DNA of 7,217 nt from NCBI GenBank assembly GCA_946478765.1, contig CAMLDH010000198.1:1-7217 (forward strand). The letters are read 5' to 3'. Positions 1 to 6,652 of this stretch are shown in pieces. The first letter of the stretch is position 1. Each line of letters opens with the position of its first letter. The stretch is from an uncultured Oxalobacteraceae bacterium. GTDB taxonomy: Bacteria > Pseudomonadota > Gammaproteobacteria > Burkholderiales > Burkholderiaceae. The position numbers were made by a program, and so were the translations under genes. The notes under the pieces were generated by a model. It did not search any database. It was not told the origin of the DNA and saw only the letters and a list, made by a program, of their open reading frames with translations.

Positions 1-1429
1 CGGCGGTGCGGGTTTGCACGCGCTGCTCCAGGGTTTCGAGAGAGTGCCGCAATTCAGCAATCATCACGTTGAAGGCCGAACTCAACTCGCCGATTTCATC
101 TGGCGCCTCGATGGCAATGGGGTGTAGTTGTTCTGCTGCGATCCGGTTGTCCTCCGGCTGTTCGCTTTGCGGGCGGTGCCGGATGCCGATCCGTTTCACG
201 GCATTGGTCAGTGCAACGATCGGATCGATAAACCGTCCCACCCAAAAAGTGCCGACTCCAATGCTCAGCACGAGGATCAGGCCAGCCACGGTCAGGATGG
301 CGGTAACGGTTTGCCGGATGTTTTGCAGCGTGCTCGCGCGCGATGACGTCAAGCCCAGGATCAGGCGTGCCTGATTGTCGAACTGCCATGGCAATAAGGT
401 TTCGTAAAACGATCCATGTTCGGTCGTGACGATTCGCTGGATGACTTGAGATGATTTTCCTGGCGCGACTGCTTGCGCCTCCTGTAACAGTTCTTTGGGC
501 GTCAGGTTGGCCTCGGTCAGCCGTAGTTGACGACTGCCGTCCGGTGAGAAGAGAACCGGCCACTTGCCTGTTTTTGCAGCAAGATCTTCCAGGAGGGCTC
601 GGTCGATTCGCTTGCTGAAGACCAGAACGGCAAGTGTCGCCCGTCGTCCTTTGGAATCGTCTTTGCCCTGGCTTTGCACCGGATCCACCATTGTGAGATC
701 GGAAACGAGCTGAAAACCCGGTTGGGGGAACCACTCGCTCCATCGCAATTCGGCCAATAATTTTTCGACGGTGCCTTGTAACGGGATGGCAATCTCGATG
801 GAAGCGAAGTCAGGGGAGGGGAAAGCAAAGGATACGGTTGACTGTTTTACTTCGCCAATAGTGTGCGCGATAGTAGGCGGCGGCCGTCCATCTGGCCAAG
901 CAGGCCAGTGTTGAAAGTCGAGGTCACCTCCTGCATGGGTTGCTGCTATGACCCACCCCGGAGGGGCGCTGCCACGGCGAATCATCATTCCCGCTTCGGA
1001 ATCGGAAACATAATGACTTAGCTTGCCCCCGGTATAGGTCGCGATACTCGAAAAACCGCCTGTGTGTAATATGAGATGCAAGCGATTGAGGGAGACGGCT
1101 TTGTTATAGGACAAGGTTCCCGTGATCTCCTTCATGGTATTTTTTTGATGACTTGCGACCTCGGCAGCGAATTCGAGGGTGAGCACTTCGGCCAACTGGT
1201 TCAAGAGCAGGGTGTCCTTGCCTGCGGAAAGAGCCGCACCCTTTAAGCGCAGGGTCAAGGCTTGCAAATCGTTCTGCCAGGCCAGCAGATCGCGGCTTAA
1301 GGCGGAAAACGCCGACTCTTGATTTTGCTGGTTCGTGTAGTAAGAAGCGAGCAGCGCATTCAGTGAGGTAGTCAGCGCTAATACTCCCACCAGTACAATC
1401 AGAATTTTTTGCTTAATGCCAAAATTCAT
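1..1429 (-). CDS. HAMP-domain membrane sensor (histidine kinase or cyclic-di-GMP type), 3' end missing
   Basis: The frame is open from an ATG at 1429 to the left edge without a stop (476 codons read), so the gene continues outside the window. A short charged start is followed by a first membrane helix (about residues 8-27, ILIVLVGVLALTTSLNALLA). Next come about 345 residues of presumed periplasmic domain, a second helix (about 374-396, TVAGLILVLSIGVGTFWVG) and a HAMP domain (about 397-460) with the typical proline in FIDPIVAL and the DEIGEL motif at 444-449. The last residues, LETLEQRVQTRTA, are the coiled-coil linker seen before histidine kinase or GGDEF output domains, so the output type cannot be decided here. 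The start is supported by AGGA seven bases upstream (1437-1440). It begins 37 bp after the binding-protein gene with no terminator between, so co-transcription is likely. I do not recognise the periplasmic domain; the segment just before helix 2 (RLILGLTSSRASTLQNIR) resembles the end of Cache-type sensor domains, which is only a suggestion. Confidence 0.88.
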   Translation of the reverse strand, partial: MNFGIKQKILIVLVGVLALTTSLNALLASYYTNQQNQESAFSALSRDLLAWQNDLQALTLRLKGAALSAGKDTLLLNQLAEVLTLEFAAEVASHQKNTMKEITGTLSYNKAVSLNRLHLILHTGGFSSIATYTGGKLSHYVSDSEAGMMIRRGSAPPGWVIAATHAGGDLDFQHWPAWPDGRPPPTIAHTIGEVKQSTVSFAFPSPDFASIEIAIPLQGTVEKLLAELRWSEWFPQPGFQLVSDLTMVDPVQSQGKDDSKGRRATLAVLVFSKRIDRALLEDLAAKTGKWPVLFSPDGSRQLRLTEANLTPKELLQEAQAVAPGKSSQVIQRIVTTEHGSFYETLLPWQFDNQARLILGLTSSRASTLQNIRQTVTAILTVAGLILVLSIGVGTFWVGRFIDPIVALTNAVKRIGIRHRPQSEQPEDNRIAAEQLHPIAIEAPDEIGELSSAFNVMIAELRHSLETLEQRVQTRTA

Positions 1430-1466
1430 GGTGCTGTCCTGAGAGATATGAGCATCGTGGGATGTA

Positions 1467-2897
1467 TCACGGATACGGATAACCCCGGTTTTTAGCGATA
1501 GTTCCGTCGATGATGTCGACAGCTTTGCTGAGCTCGGATTGCACATCGCCTCCGGCCATGATGTTGTAGACTGCCTCTGCAAAGGCTTGGCTGATCGTGT
1601 CGTAAGCAGGCATTACGGGACGGGGCGTCCCGCCTATCGAGAGTTGTTGCACAAAAAGTTTCAATGGACCGCGAGGGCCATATAGCGGCGATTGCGCCAA
1701 GGCCGACCGACGGGCGGGTATGGCATTGTTGATATTCGTCATGCGCACGATTTCCTTGGGCGATAGCAGATGGGCGAGAAACGCCCAAGCGCCAGCGGGA
1801 GCATGGCAAGAGCTGGAAATGCCCCAGCCCCACGATCCCATACCGGTTTTGATGCCCCGCCCAAAGTCCGGCAAAGGCATCAATACCAAGTCTTTGCCTA
1901 GCGCTTTGTGGTAGGACTGGTACCCCCAGTGTCCCGTCCAGGAGAGGGCAATTTTGCCTTTCTCAAAATCATCTGGCCGGTCGAAAACCACTTTGGTCCA
2001 ACCTTTATCGATCCAGTGTTGAAAGTGCTTCATCGCTGCAACCGACTGCGGCCCGTCGAGTATTCCCTTGGCGCTGCGGTATGTTCGGCGATCGATCAAA
2101 TCGCCGCCGAAGCTCTGCACGATTGGCGCATAGGCATAGGAATAAAATTCACCCCCCCTGCTGAAGAAGGAAAAGCTGATCGCATAGTCTACTTCCTTCA
2201 AGGCAGTCAGCTTGGACAAGGCATCTTCGAATTCCGCCAAGCGCCAAGGGGATTGCAGGGTGGGAATGCGTACACCGGCTGCACGCAGATAGCGACGATT
2301 ACCCCATAACCCAACTCCGGAGTCGAATTGACCCAGGCTATAGAGCTGCCCCTGGTAGGTTCCTTGCGCTACGATCGATGGCAGGAAGTCGTTCAGCAAT
2401 TCCGGGGTGACAAATTGATCGATGGGCTTTAAATACCTGGGCCATGCGAATTCGGCCAGTTGCGGGCCATCGAAATCCAAGAGGCATGGCAGGGTACCGG
2501 TAGCCGCTTCACGGTGTACCCAGTTTTTATAGTTTCTGCGAAGAGATGAAATGACCTCAACTCTGTACGTATGCTGCTGGCGGTTGAATATTTCCGCAGC
2601 CTTTCTGAGCATCGCGAACTCAGGAGAGTTGGCGTCTTCATGCGTCCAGACATTGATGGGTTTGAGTGCAATTCCTGCGGCCGGTTTGGGAGGCTCTGCA
2701 AGGCGCGATGCGACAGAGCCTCCGCTTGGCGAGACAACCTGACCACCGCTCGCATTGACGACATGCGAGATGAGAAGAGCAACGGCCAACAAAATGCTGC
2801 TTAAGCTGCTTAAGCGCCACCGCTTATGTATGAGAGAACTTTTTAAATTCCCTTGTCGAGGCACGTTTAGGGAAGCGGTGGACTTGCATTCCGTCAT
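1467..2897 (-). CDS. Periplasmic extracellular solute-binding protein, family 1 (sugar type)
   Basis: This encodes a 476-residue exported binding protein of the SBP_bac_1/UgpB group, which usually captures sugars or sugar derivatives in the periplasm for an ABC importer. An n-region of about 29 residues precedes a hydrophobic stretch (about 30-46) and a likely cleavage after VNA (residue 49); there is no lipobox cysteine. Family landmarks follow in order: the first strand PINVWTHE (80-87), DFDGP (141-145), the very typical GQFDSGVGLWGN (189-200), GSWGWGISSSC (354-364), LLSPKEIVRMTN and RPVMPAYDTISQAF (426-439). The length fits the family. I chose the ATG at 2897; an in-frame TTG at 2921 would add eight residues, and neither has a strong ribosome site. 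The stop lies 37 bp before the sensor start. No permease or ATPase gene is visible, so the partner may be the downstream sensor and not a transporter; this is inference. The ligand cannot be read from the sequence. Confidence 0.93.
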   Translation of the reverse strand: MTECKSTASLNVPRQGNLKSSLIHKRWRLSSLSSILLAVALLISHVVNASGGQVVSPSGGSVASRLAEPPKPAAGIALKPINVWTHEDANSPEFAMLRKAAEIFNRQQHTYRVEVISSLRRNYKNWVHREAATGTLPCLLDFDGPQLAEFAWPRYLKPIDQFVTPELLNDFLPSIVAQGTYQGQLYSLGQFDSGVGLWGNRRYLRAAGVRIPTLQSPWRLAEFEDALSKLTALKEVDYAISFSFFSRGGEFYSYAYAPIVQSFGGDLIDRRTYRSAKGILDGPQSVAAMKHFQHWIDKGWTKVVFDRPDDFEKGKIALSWTGHWGYQSYHKALGKDLVLMPLPDFGRGIKTGMGSWGWGISSSCHAPAGAWAFLAHLLSPKEIVRMTNINNAIPARRSALAQSPLYGPRGPLKLFVQQLSIGGTPRPVMPAYDTISQAFAEAVYNIMAGGDVQSELSKAVDIIDGTIAKNRGYPYP

Positions 2898-2954
2898 GGT
2901 AGTTGCTGCACAGAGATGCAAATAGCTACTTTATTTATTAGATACTGATGTTGC

Positions 2955-2970
2955 GCATCCCGCCGGATGC
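2955..2970. repeat. Hairpin, 6-bp arms, 4-nt loop
   Basis: GCATCC and GGATGC flank the loop CGCC. The outer bases GTT and AAC could add three pairs across a two-base GC bulge. No T run follows on either strand, so it is not a standard intrinsic terminator. It lies about 60 bp upstream of the binding-protein start. Confidence 0.5.
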
Positions 2971-2974
2971 AACC

Positions 2975-2986
2975 ACTACATGTAGT
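2975..2986. promoter_or_regulatory. Perfect 12-bp palindrome, possible operator
   Basis: ACTACATGTAGT reads the same on both strands. It sits about 80 bp upstream of the binding-protein start, next to the 2955-2970 hairpin, where a dimeric regulator could act on the binding-protein/sensor pair. No regulator is identified; the operator role is inference. Confidence 0.35.
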
Positions 2987-3016
2987 AGCCAACTGTCGCA
3001 AATCGCCATGATATTT

Positions 3017-3032
3017 GACATGCGGACATGCG
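3017..3032. repeat. Tandem direct repeat, 2 x 8 bp
   Basis: GACATGCG occurs twice in direct succession in the spacer between the receptor and binding-protein genes. Such direct repeats can be binding sites for response regulators, but two copies may also arise by chance or slippage. Confidence 0.45.
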
Positions 3033-3039
3033 AATTATT

Positions 3040-3058
3040 ACTCCAAGCTCATTGGAGT
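3040..3058. repeat. Inverted repeat, 7-bp arms, 5-nt loop
   Basis: ACTCCAA and TTGGAGT flank GCTCA. On the minus strand it lies about 80 bp after the receptor stop and is followed by AATAATT, with no clear T run, so it is weak as a terminator. It could act as an operator or as an RNA stem protecting the 3' end of the receptor mRNA. Confidence 0.5.
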
Positions 3059-3135
3059 CTGTTCGCGGCAATAAGTTGTGTGTTGGCTGCCGCTACTCAA
3101 GTTACTCAATACAATGCATGTGTTTTTGAAGCCCA

Positions 3136-5730
3136 TCACCAGCTATAAGTCAGGCTCATACGAATCGCCCGGCCAAAAATCGGGCGCGCATAAATCGCAG
3201 TGCCCGTTCCTTGACCCACGAAGGTATCCGTTCGCGGATTCCCTTCCGTCAGTCCGATCTCATTCGTCAGATTCGAGCCCATGAGTTGAAAGCGCAAGTT
3301 CCTGCTCACGTCGACAATGACTCCAGCATCCAGCGTCGTATAGGCAGGCAGTGCCGTTGAGTTGTTGCTGTCTACATACTTCTTTGATTGATGCGCAATC
3401 GTGGCGTAGGCTTTTCCTGGATAACCATAAGCGGTGAAGTTAAGGGTAGGGGTAATGCTGGCAATAACTTTCGAAAGGCGTCGGACCTGATTGCCTTCCA
3501 CGCCTGCAATCGGCTGGCCGGTACCCAATACAGAGATATTCTTGTACTTGGGATTTTGAAGCGTCACGTTGCCGAAGAGTTCGAACCTGGGATGCGGGCG
3601 CCAGCTGCCTTCCAACTCGACACCGTAGTTTTGCGTCTGGGAGATGAAGTTCGTGGTCACCAGAGCGCCGCTGGCATCTGGAGCGAGCGTCGAATCCAGC
3701 AGCGGATCAAAGCGGTTCCAGAATGCCGTCACAAAAGCGGAGAAGTCGTGATACCGGTGCTTGGTTCCAATTTCGATTTCCTTCACTTTCGAATTAGCGG
3801 CTGGAGGCTGTGTTTCACCGGTATAAATATCGCTAAGCGACGGTGTACGGAAGGAGGAGGTATATCTTGCAAAGACGCCGAATTGATTGGATAAATCATG
3901 ATTGATGCCCACGGTCCAGGCAGTTCCGGTCAGGGTTTCCGATCTGTTCTGGATAATGCCTGACGGTCCGCCGACGTTGTCATCAGCAAGCGTCTGCGGG
4001 TTTCCCAAGTTCTGGGTGGTGTGACCGAGGGCGTAGCCACGCTGACGGGTCCTCTGGTGTCGCAGACCGGCATCGAGCCTTATGCGGTCAGTCAGCTTCC
4101 ATTCGTCGGCAGCATAAAGCGCCCAGAGCCGCCCCTCGACACGGCCTCCGACATCGGTGTTGTCGCCATAGCTCAAAAATCCGTTCTCCGTGACCGAGCC
4201 CACCACATTGCCTGCGCTATCGAGTGCCAGCATATCCAGCGCCCGAGGACGGCTCCTGGTCTCCAGCAGTATCGTGTTGAAAAGACGCGACTGCCTGAAT
4301 GTGTAATCGCTGAAATAAATGCCGCCGGTGACTTCGTGGCTGCCCTGGCCGATGCCGGACAAGCTCTTCGTCAGACGAAAATCGTTCACGACGTTCGATA
4401 TATGGCTGTCCACGCTCCACCATCCGCCCCGCGTGACCAAACCTTGCGTGGTTGCAGGATCGAAGGGTATGCGCGCGCCGCTCGGGCCCCGCGAATTCGC
4501 CAGCGCGTAGGCAAGGCGGGTGACGCCTGGGCCGAATCCGGCCTGCGCCCTGCTGAGCTGGCCTGCCGAAAAGGCAGCCGCATCGTCCGGAGGCGTGAGA
4601 GAAAACAGGGAGTTGAATTTCACGCTCCCGGTGGTGTATCGCGCCTTGTCCGAGAGGGTCCAGCCATCGTCTAACTTCCGGTCAATGCTGCCGCCTACCA
4701 TGGTGATCTTCGAATGGATGCCTTCCGAGAGATCTTCATTGACCGTCGTGCCACCGGGCGTGCCGTTAAGAGTGCGCAGGCGCGCCTGCTGGAAGTCGCT
4801 CGATGTGAGTGTGCCTTCTCTCGGATCGATCAGGCTCGACAGCGACACCGACGGATTGCGCGGATCGTCTAGGGGAATGGGCAGGTAGAAGGCAGTTCTA
4901 TCGTCGAGTCGATTGGCGTAGAGCGTGACTCCACCACCAGGAATGAGGCGGGTGACATTGATGCGGAACTGTCCGCCCTGGTCGGCGTTGAACCCGGTTG
5001 GCCGCAGGCCGTCGTCGATGCGGTAAAAGCCTCCCATGCTGACCAGCAGATCGTTGGCGACTGGTCCGGACCATTGCCCATCGAGTCGGACCAGTCCGTA
5101 ATCGCCCCAAGTCGCGCGCACGCTTCCTTGTGGCTCCTTGGTTCCCTTTTTCGAGATAAGGTTGATGGTGGCCCCCGGCGCATTCGATGTATAAATCGGA
5201 GAGGTGCCGCCGCGCACTGCTTCGACGCGGTCGGTCATCAAGTCGACGCGGGTCAATTCGTCGGCGTTGAGAAACGCCTCTTGCGCTTCCTGGAAAACGG
5301 GCAGGCCATCCTGGAGAATCGGTATGAACAGGAAGTTTCCAATAGGGAGGCCACGCACGTTCACGTTATTGCCACCCTCTCCGCCGGATGGTTCGGTGCC
5401 GAAACCGGCCAGCTTGCTGAACAGATCCACTGTGCTGAGCGGTGCGAAGACCTCGATCTGTTGTTCCGATATCGTGGAGTTTGCATAGGCCGTATCGAAT
5501 CTGCGGCGTGGAAGGGACGTTCCGGTCACGACGATTGTTTCCGCTGGAGAAACAGCGCCATTCTGACCGACGCCGGCTGTCCCTTGTTCAACATTCGTTG
5601 GCTTGGTTTTTGTTTCGTTCCCAAGGGGGCTCTCCACGGTTTCCTGAGCGTTTGCGATGCCGAATTGCAGCATCGTCACCGACATCGCAACCATGATTGG
5701 ATGCTTTTTGATAATGGCGCTGTTTCGCAT
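3136..5730 (-). CDS. TonB-dependent outer-membrane receptor
   Basis: This is a complete 864-residue receptor, the usual length for the family. It forms a plugged beta-barrel in the outer membrane and imports a scarce ligand using energy passed on by TonB-ExbB-ExbD. A signal peptide runs to about residue 28 (cleavage after IANA, before QETVE). A TonB-box-like ETIVVTG lies at 64-70. The plug follows, with VRGLP (125-129), QDGLP (140-144), VEAVRGG (169-175) and GATINLISKKG (186-196). The barrel covers roughly 205-864 and ends RMSLTYSW, with the terminal aromatic residue used for barrel assembly. The ATG at 5730 has GGAG eight bases upstream. There is no N-terminal signalling extension of the FecA kind between signal peptide and TonB box, only a short polar linker. 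The substrate is unknown: the downstream sugar-type binding protein favours a carbohydrate or related compound over a siderophore, but this is inference. The divergent neighbour is a tonB start. Confidence 0.96.
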   Translation of the reverse strand: MRNSAIIKKHPIMVAMSVTMLQFGIANAQETVESPLGNETKTKPTNVEQGTAGVGQNGAVSPAETIVVTGTSLPRRRFDTAYANSTISEQQIEVFAPLSTVDLFSKLAGFGTEPSGGEGGNNVNVRGLPIGNFLFIPILQDGLPVFQEAQEAFLNADELTRVDLMTDRVEAVRGGTSPIYTSNAPGATINLISKKGTKEPQGSVRATWGDYGLVRLDGQWSGPVANDLLVSMGGFYRIDDGLRPTGFNADQGGQFRINVTRLIPGGGVTLYANRLDDRTAFYLPIPLDDPRNPSVSLSSLIDPREGTLTSSDFQQARLRTLNGTPGGTTVNEDLSEGIHSKITMVGGSIDRKLDDGWTLSDKARYTTGSVKFNSLFSLTPPDDAAAFSAGQLSRAQAGFGPGVTRLAYALANSRGPSGARIPFDPATTQGLVTRGGWWSVDSHISNVVNDFRLTKSLSGIGQGSHEVTGGIYFSDYTFRQSRLFNTILLETRSRPRALDMLALDSAGNVVGSVTENGFLSYGDNTDVGGRVEGRLWALYAADEWKLTDRIRLDAGLRHQRTRQRGYALGHTTQNLGNPQTLADDNVGGPSGIIQNRSETLTGTAWTVGINHDLSNQFGVFARYTSSFRTPSLSDIYTGETQPPAANSKVKEIEIGTKHRYHDFSAFVTAFWNRFDPLLDSTLAPDASGALVTTNFISQTQNYGVELEGSWRPHPRFELFGNVTLQNPKYKNISVLGTGQPIAGVEGNQVRRLSKVIASITPTLNFTAYGYPGKAYATIAHQSKKYVDSNNSTALPAYTTLDAGVIVDVSRNLRFQLMGSNLTNEIGLTEGNPRTDTFVGQGTGTAIYARPIFGRAIRMSLTYSW

Positions 5731-6033
5731 GGCTTATTCTCCATATCTGTAGACTTACGCACGGATCGTTCCTGACCCCCAGGCGATGCCTCAATCGATG
5801 GACAAGCATGTCGATCGAGAGGCCGTTTTGTCTCGCTCAATCACGTCTCTTTCATCATTAATTCATTCGTGATTCAGTATCATGAGATTTATCAATTCCC
5901 CACCGCCTGACACATTCTCTGGCTTGACTGACTACTAGCCCGGCAGGCTTCTAAAATCCCAAGTGGCATGAAAAGCTTTTTTAGCTTGCGGAATCATTAG
6001 CTGGCGCGGCGTTCCTACTGGAACAGTTTTTGG
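5731..6033. promoter_or_regulatory. Divergent control region between the receptor gene and the tonB remnant
   Basis: These 303 bp should hold the promoters of the receptor (leftward) and tonB (rightward). The receptor ribosome site GGAG lies next to its start. I see an AT-rich stretch around 5849-5895, a TCGATCGA palindrome (5811-5818), an inverted repeat at 5973-5987, and GTTCC/GGAAC arms (6011-6015 and 6020-6024) just before the tonB start. I found no convincing Fur box and no well-spaced sigma-70 hexamers, so exact promoters are not called. No gene is seen in it. Confidence 0.5.
5973..5987. repeat. AT-rich inverted repeat, 5-bp arms
   Basis: AAGCT and AGCTT flank five T residues on the plus strand. 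It lies about 50 bp upstream of the tonB start, in the shared control region. It could be an operator half-site pair or a chance AT-rich symmetry. Confidence 0.35.
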
Positions 6034-6210
6034 ATGGACGGTGTGGATTTCGCCTATCAACAGAAGATGCCGACGAAACACTTTGGCATCTTCATTTTCG
6101 TTATTTTTCTACATGCGATAGCCATCTATGCTCTCGCGCTCCGGCTTGCACGCGAGGTGGTCGAAGTGGTTCGCCAACCTGTCGAAGTAAGACTCATCAC
6201 GGAGATGCCG
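6034..6210 (+). pseudogene. tonB: TonB N-terminal fragment (membrane anchor only)
   Basis: The first 57-59 codons read as a TonB N-terminus. A short head leads to MPTKHFG, then one membrane helix (about residues 18-38) containing FLHAIAIYAL, with the histidine that TonB proteins conserve in this helix. REVVEVVRQPVEVRLITE follows, matching the usual stretch just after the anchor. In an intact TonB a proline-rich periplasmic spacer and a C-terminal receptor-binding domain come next; here neither is present in any forward frame. The frame stays open to a TAG at 6544-6546, but codons from about 6241 onward are antisense to the YCII-family gene, so that part is not TonB. The start may be the ATG at 6034 or the one at 6067. 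The fragment is divergent from the receptor gene, a natural place for a dedicated tonB. The end given is an estimate; the break lies somewhere in 6205-6300. Confidence 0.75.
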
Positions 6211-6240
6211 CTCATGCTGTGCGAGCCTGCGTTTTCTCGT

Positions 6241-6617
6241 TCAAGAAGCGTTGTTACGCAGTTGCGACTTGGCCTCGGCGACCGATTCTCGAATCGGTCG
6301 GATTGGCCGTACTTCGACGCAGCCTACGCGTGCCGGCGGAATTTTCGAGGCAACCTGGATCGCTTCATTCAAGTCTCTCGCCTCGATCATGTAGAAGCCG
6401 GCAAGCTGCTCCTTGGTCTCAGCGAACGGACCGTCCGTGATGGACAGCTTGCCGTTGCGCATGCGCACGGTGGTGGCCGTCTGCACACTGACTGCAGCGA
6501 TTCCGAGGCGAGACAGTACACGCTCTTGCGGATCTCCGTGTCGTAGGCCACGCAATCTTCGTCGGGCAGTTCGTCCAGCCTCTTCTCATCGAGATACACC
6601 AGGCACAAATACTTCAT
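6241..6617 (-). pseudogene. YCII-related (DGPF domain) protein, frameshifted
   Basis: Two minus-strand frames join into one YCII-related protein. The first (from ATG 6617) gives MKYLCLVYLDEKRLDELP and continues to SESLQSV. The second resumes with QTATTVRMRNGKLSITDGPF, then AETKEQLAGFYMIEARDLNE and PPARVGCVEVRPI. The DGPF motif defines the group. The frames meet at 6484-6488, where the coding strand reads GTGTGCAG; removing one TG restores a continuous reading, so this is a two-base insertion by repeat slippage or a sequencing error. The protein ends RESVAEAKSQLRNNAS, a tail I do not recognise as typical after EVRPI, so the 3' end may also be altered by the nearby rearrangement. DGPF proteins are small, of unclear enzymatic role, and often encoded next to ECF sigma factors. 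It begins 35 bp after the FAD oxidoreductase stop and was probably co-transcribed with it. Confidence 0.82.
6279..6300. repeat. Perfect inverted repeat, 10-bp arms, 2-nt centre
   Basis: CGACCGATTC and GAATCGGTCG flank a two-base centre (TC on the plus strand). It lies inside the last codons of the YCII-family reading, exactly where the protein leaves the usual family ending, and within 100 bp of the tonB break. No T run follows on either strand, so a terminator is unlikely. Confidence 0.6.
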
Positions 6618-6652
6618 AAAGGCAACGGCAACCTTGCGATCATGCCGATCCG

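Larger units (their letters stand above)
2898..3135. promoter_or_regulatory. Spacer between receptor and binding-protein genes, rich in small palindromes
   Basis: These 238 bp separate the receptor stop from the binding-protein start. No convincing coding frame is present. The spacer holds a GCATCC/GGATGC hairpin, a perfect 12-bp palindrome, a hairpin with 7-bp arms, an 8-bp tandem repeat and a TACTCAA pair nine bases apart (3094-3100 and 3103-3109). An AT-rich stretch (about 2924-2942) lies just upstream of the binding-protein start. The length and the symmetric sites suggest that the binding-protein/sensor pair has its own regulated promoter, or that processing occurs between the cistrons. 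I could not place a good -35/-10 pair. Confidence 0.45.

Noticed and set aside
96..743. Long minus-strand open frame of 215 codons
   Set aside because: It overlaps the sensor in another frame, has low-complexity R/P/S-rich composition and no family resemblance; the sensor frame explains the region fully.
2799..2815. Two GCTTAAGC palindromes nine bases apart
   Set aside because: They encode the repeated LSSLSS of the binding-protein signal peptide; codon repetition explains them.
3040..3058. Intrinsic terminator after the receptor gene
   Set aside because: The stem is real but AT-balanced, and no T run follows on the minus strand.
2948..3148. Plus-strand open frame of 66 codons in the palindrome-rich spacer
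   Set aside because: No ribosome site, no recognisable features, and it runs into the antisense of the receptor 3' end.
4021..4674. Plus-strand open frame of 217 codons
   Set aside because: It is entirely antisense to the receptor barrel and has the composition of a shadow reading.
5074..5775. Plus-strand open frame of 233 codons
   Set aside because: It is antisense to the receptor plug and signal peptide; no protein family is recognisable.
5849..5895. Possible Fur box in the receptor/tonB control region
   Set aside because: The AT-rich ATCATTAATTCATT stretch matches the Fur consensus poorly and lacks its symmetry; iron control is not supported.
5924..5957. Possible sigma-70 promoter for tonB (TTGACT and TAAAAT)
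   Set aside because: Both hexamers are good, but the spacer is 22 bp, too long for normal recognition.
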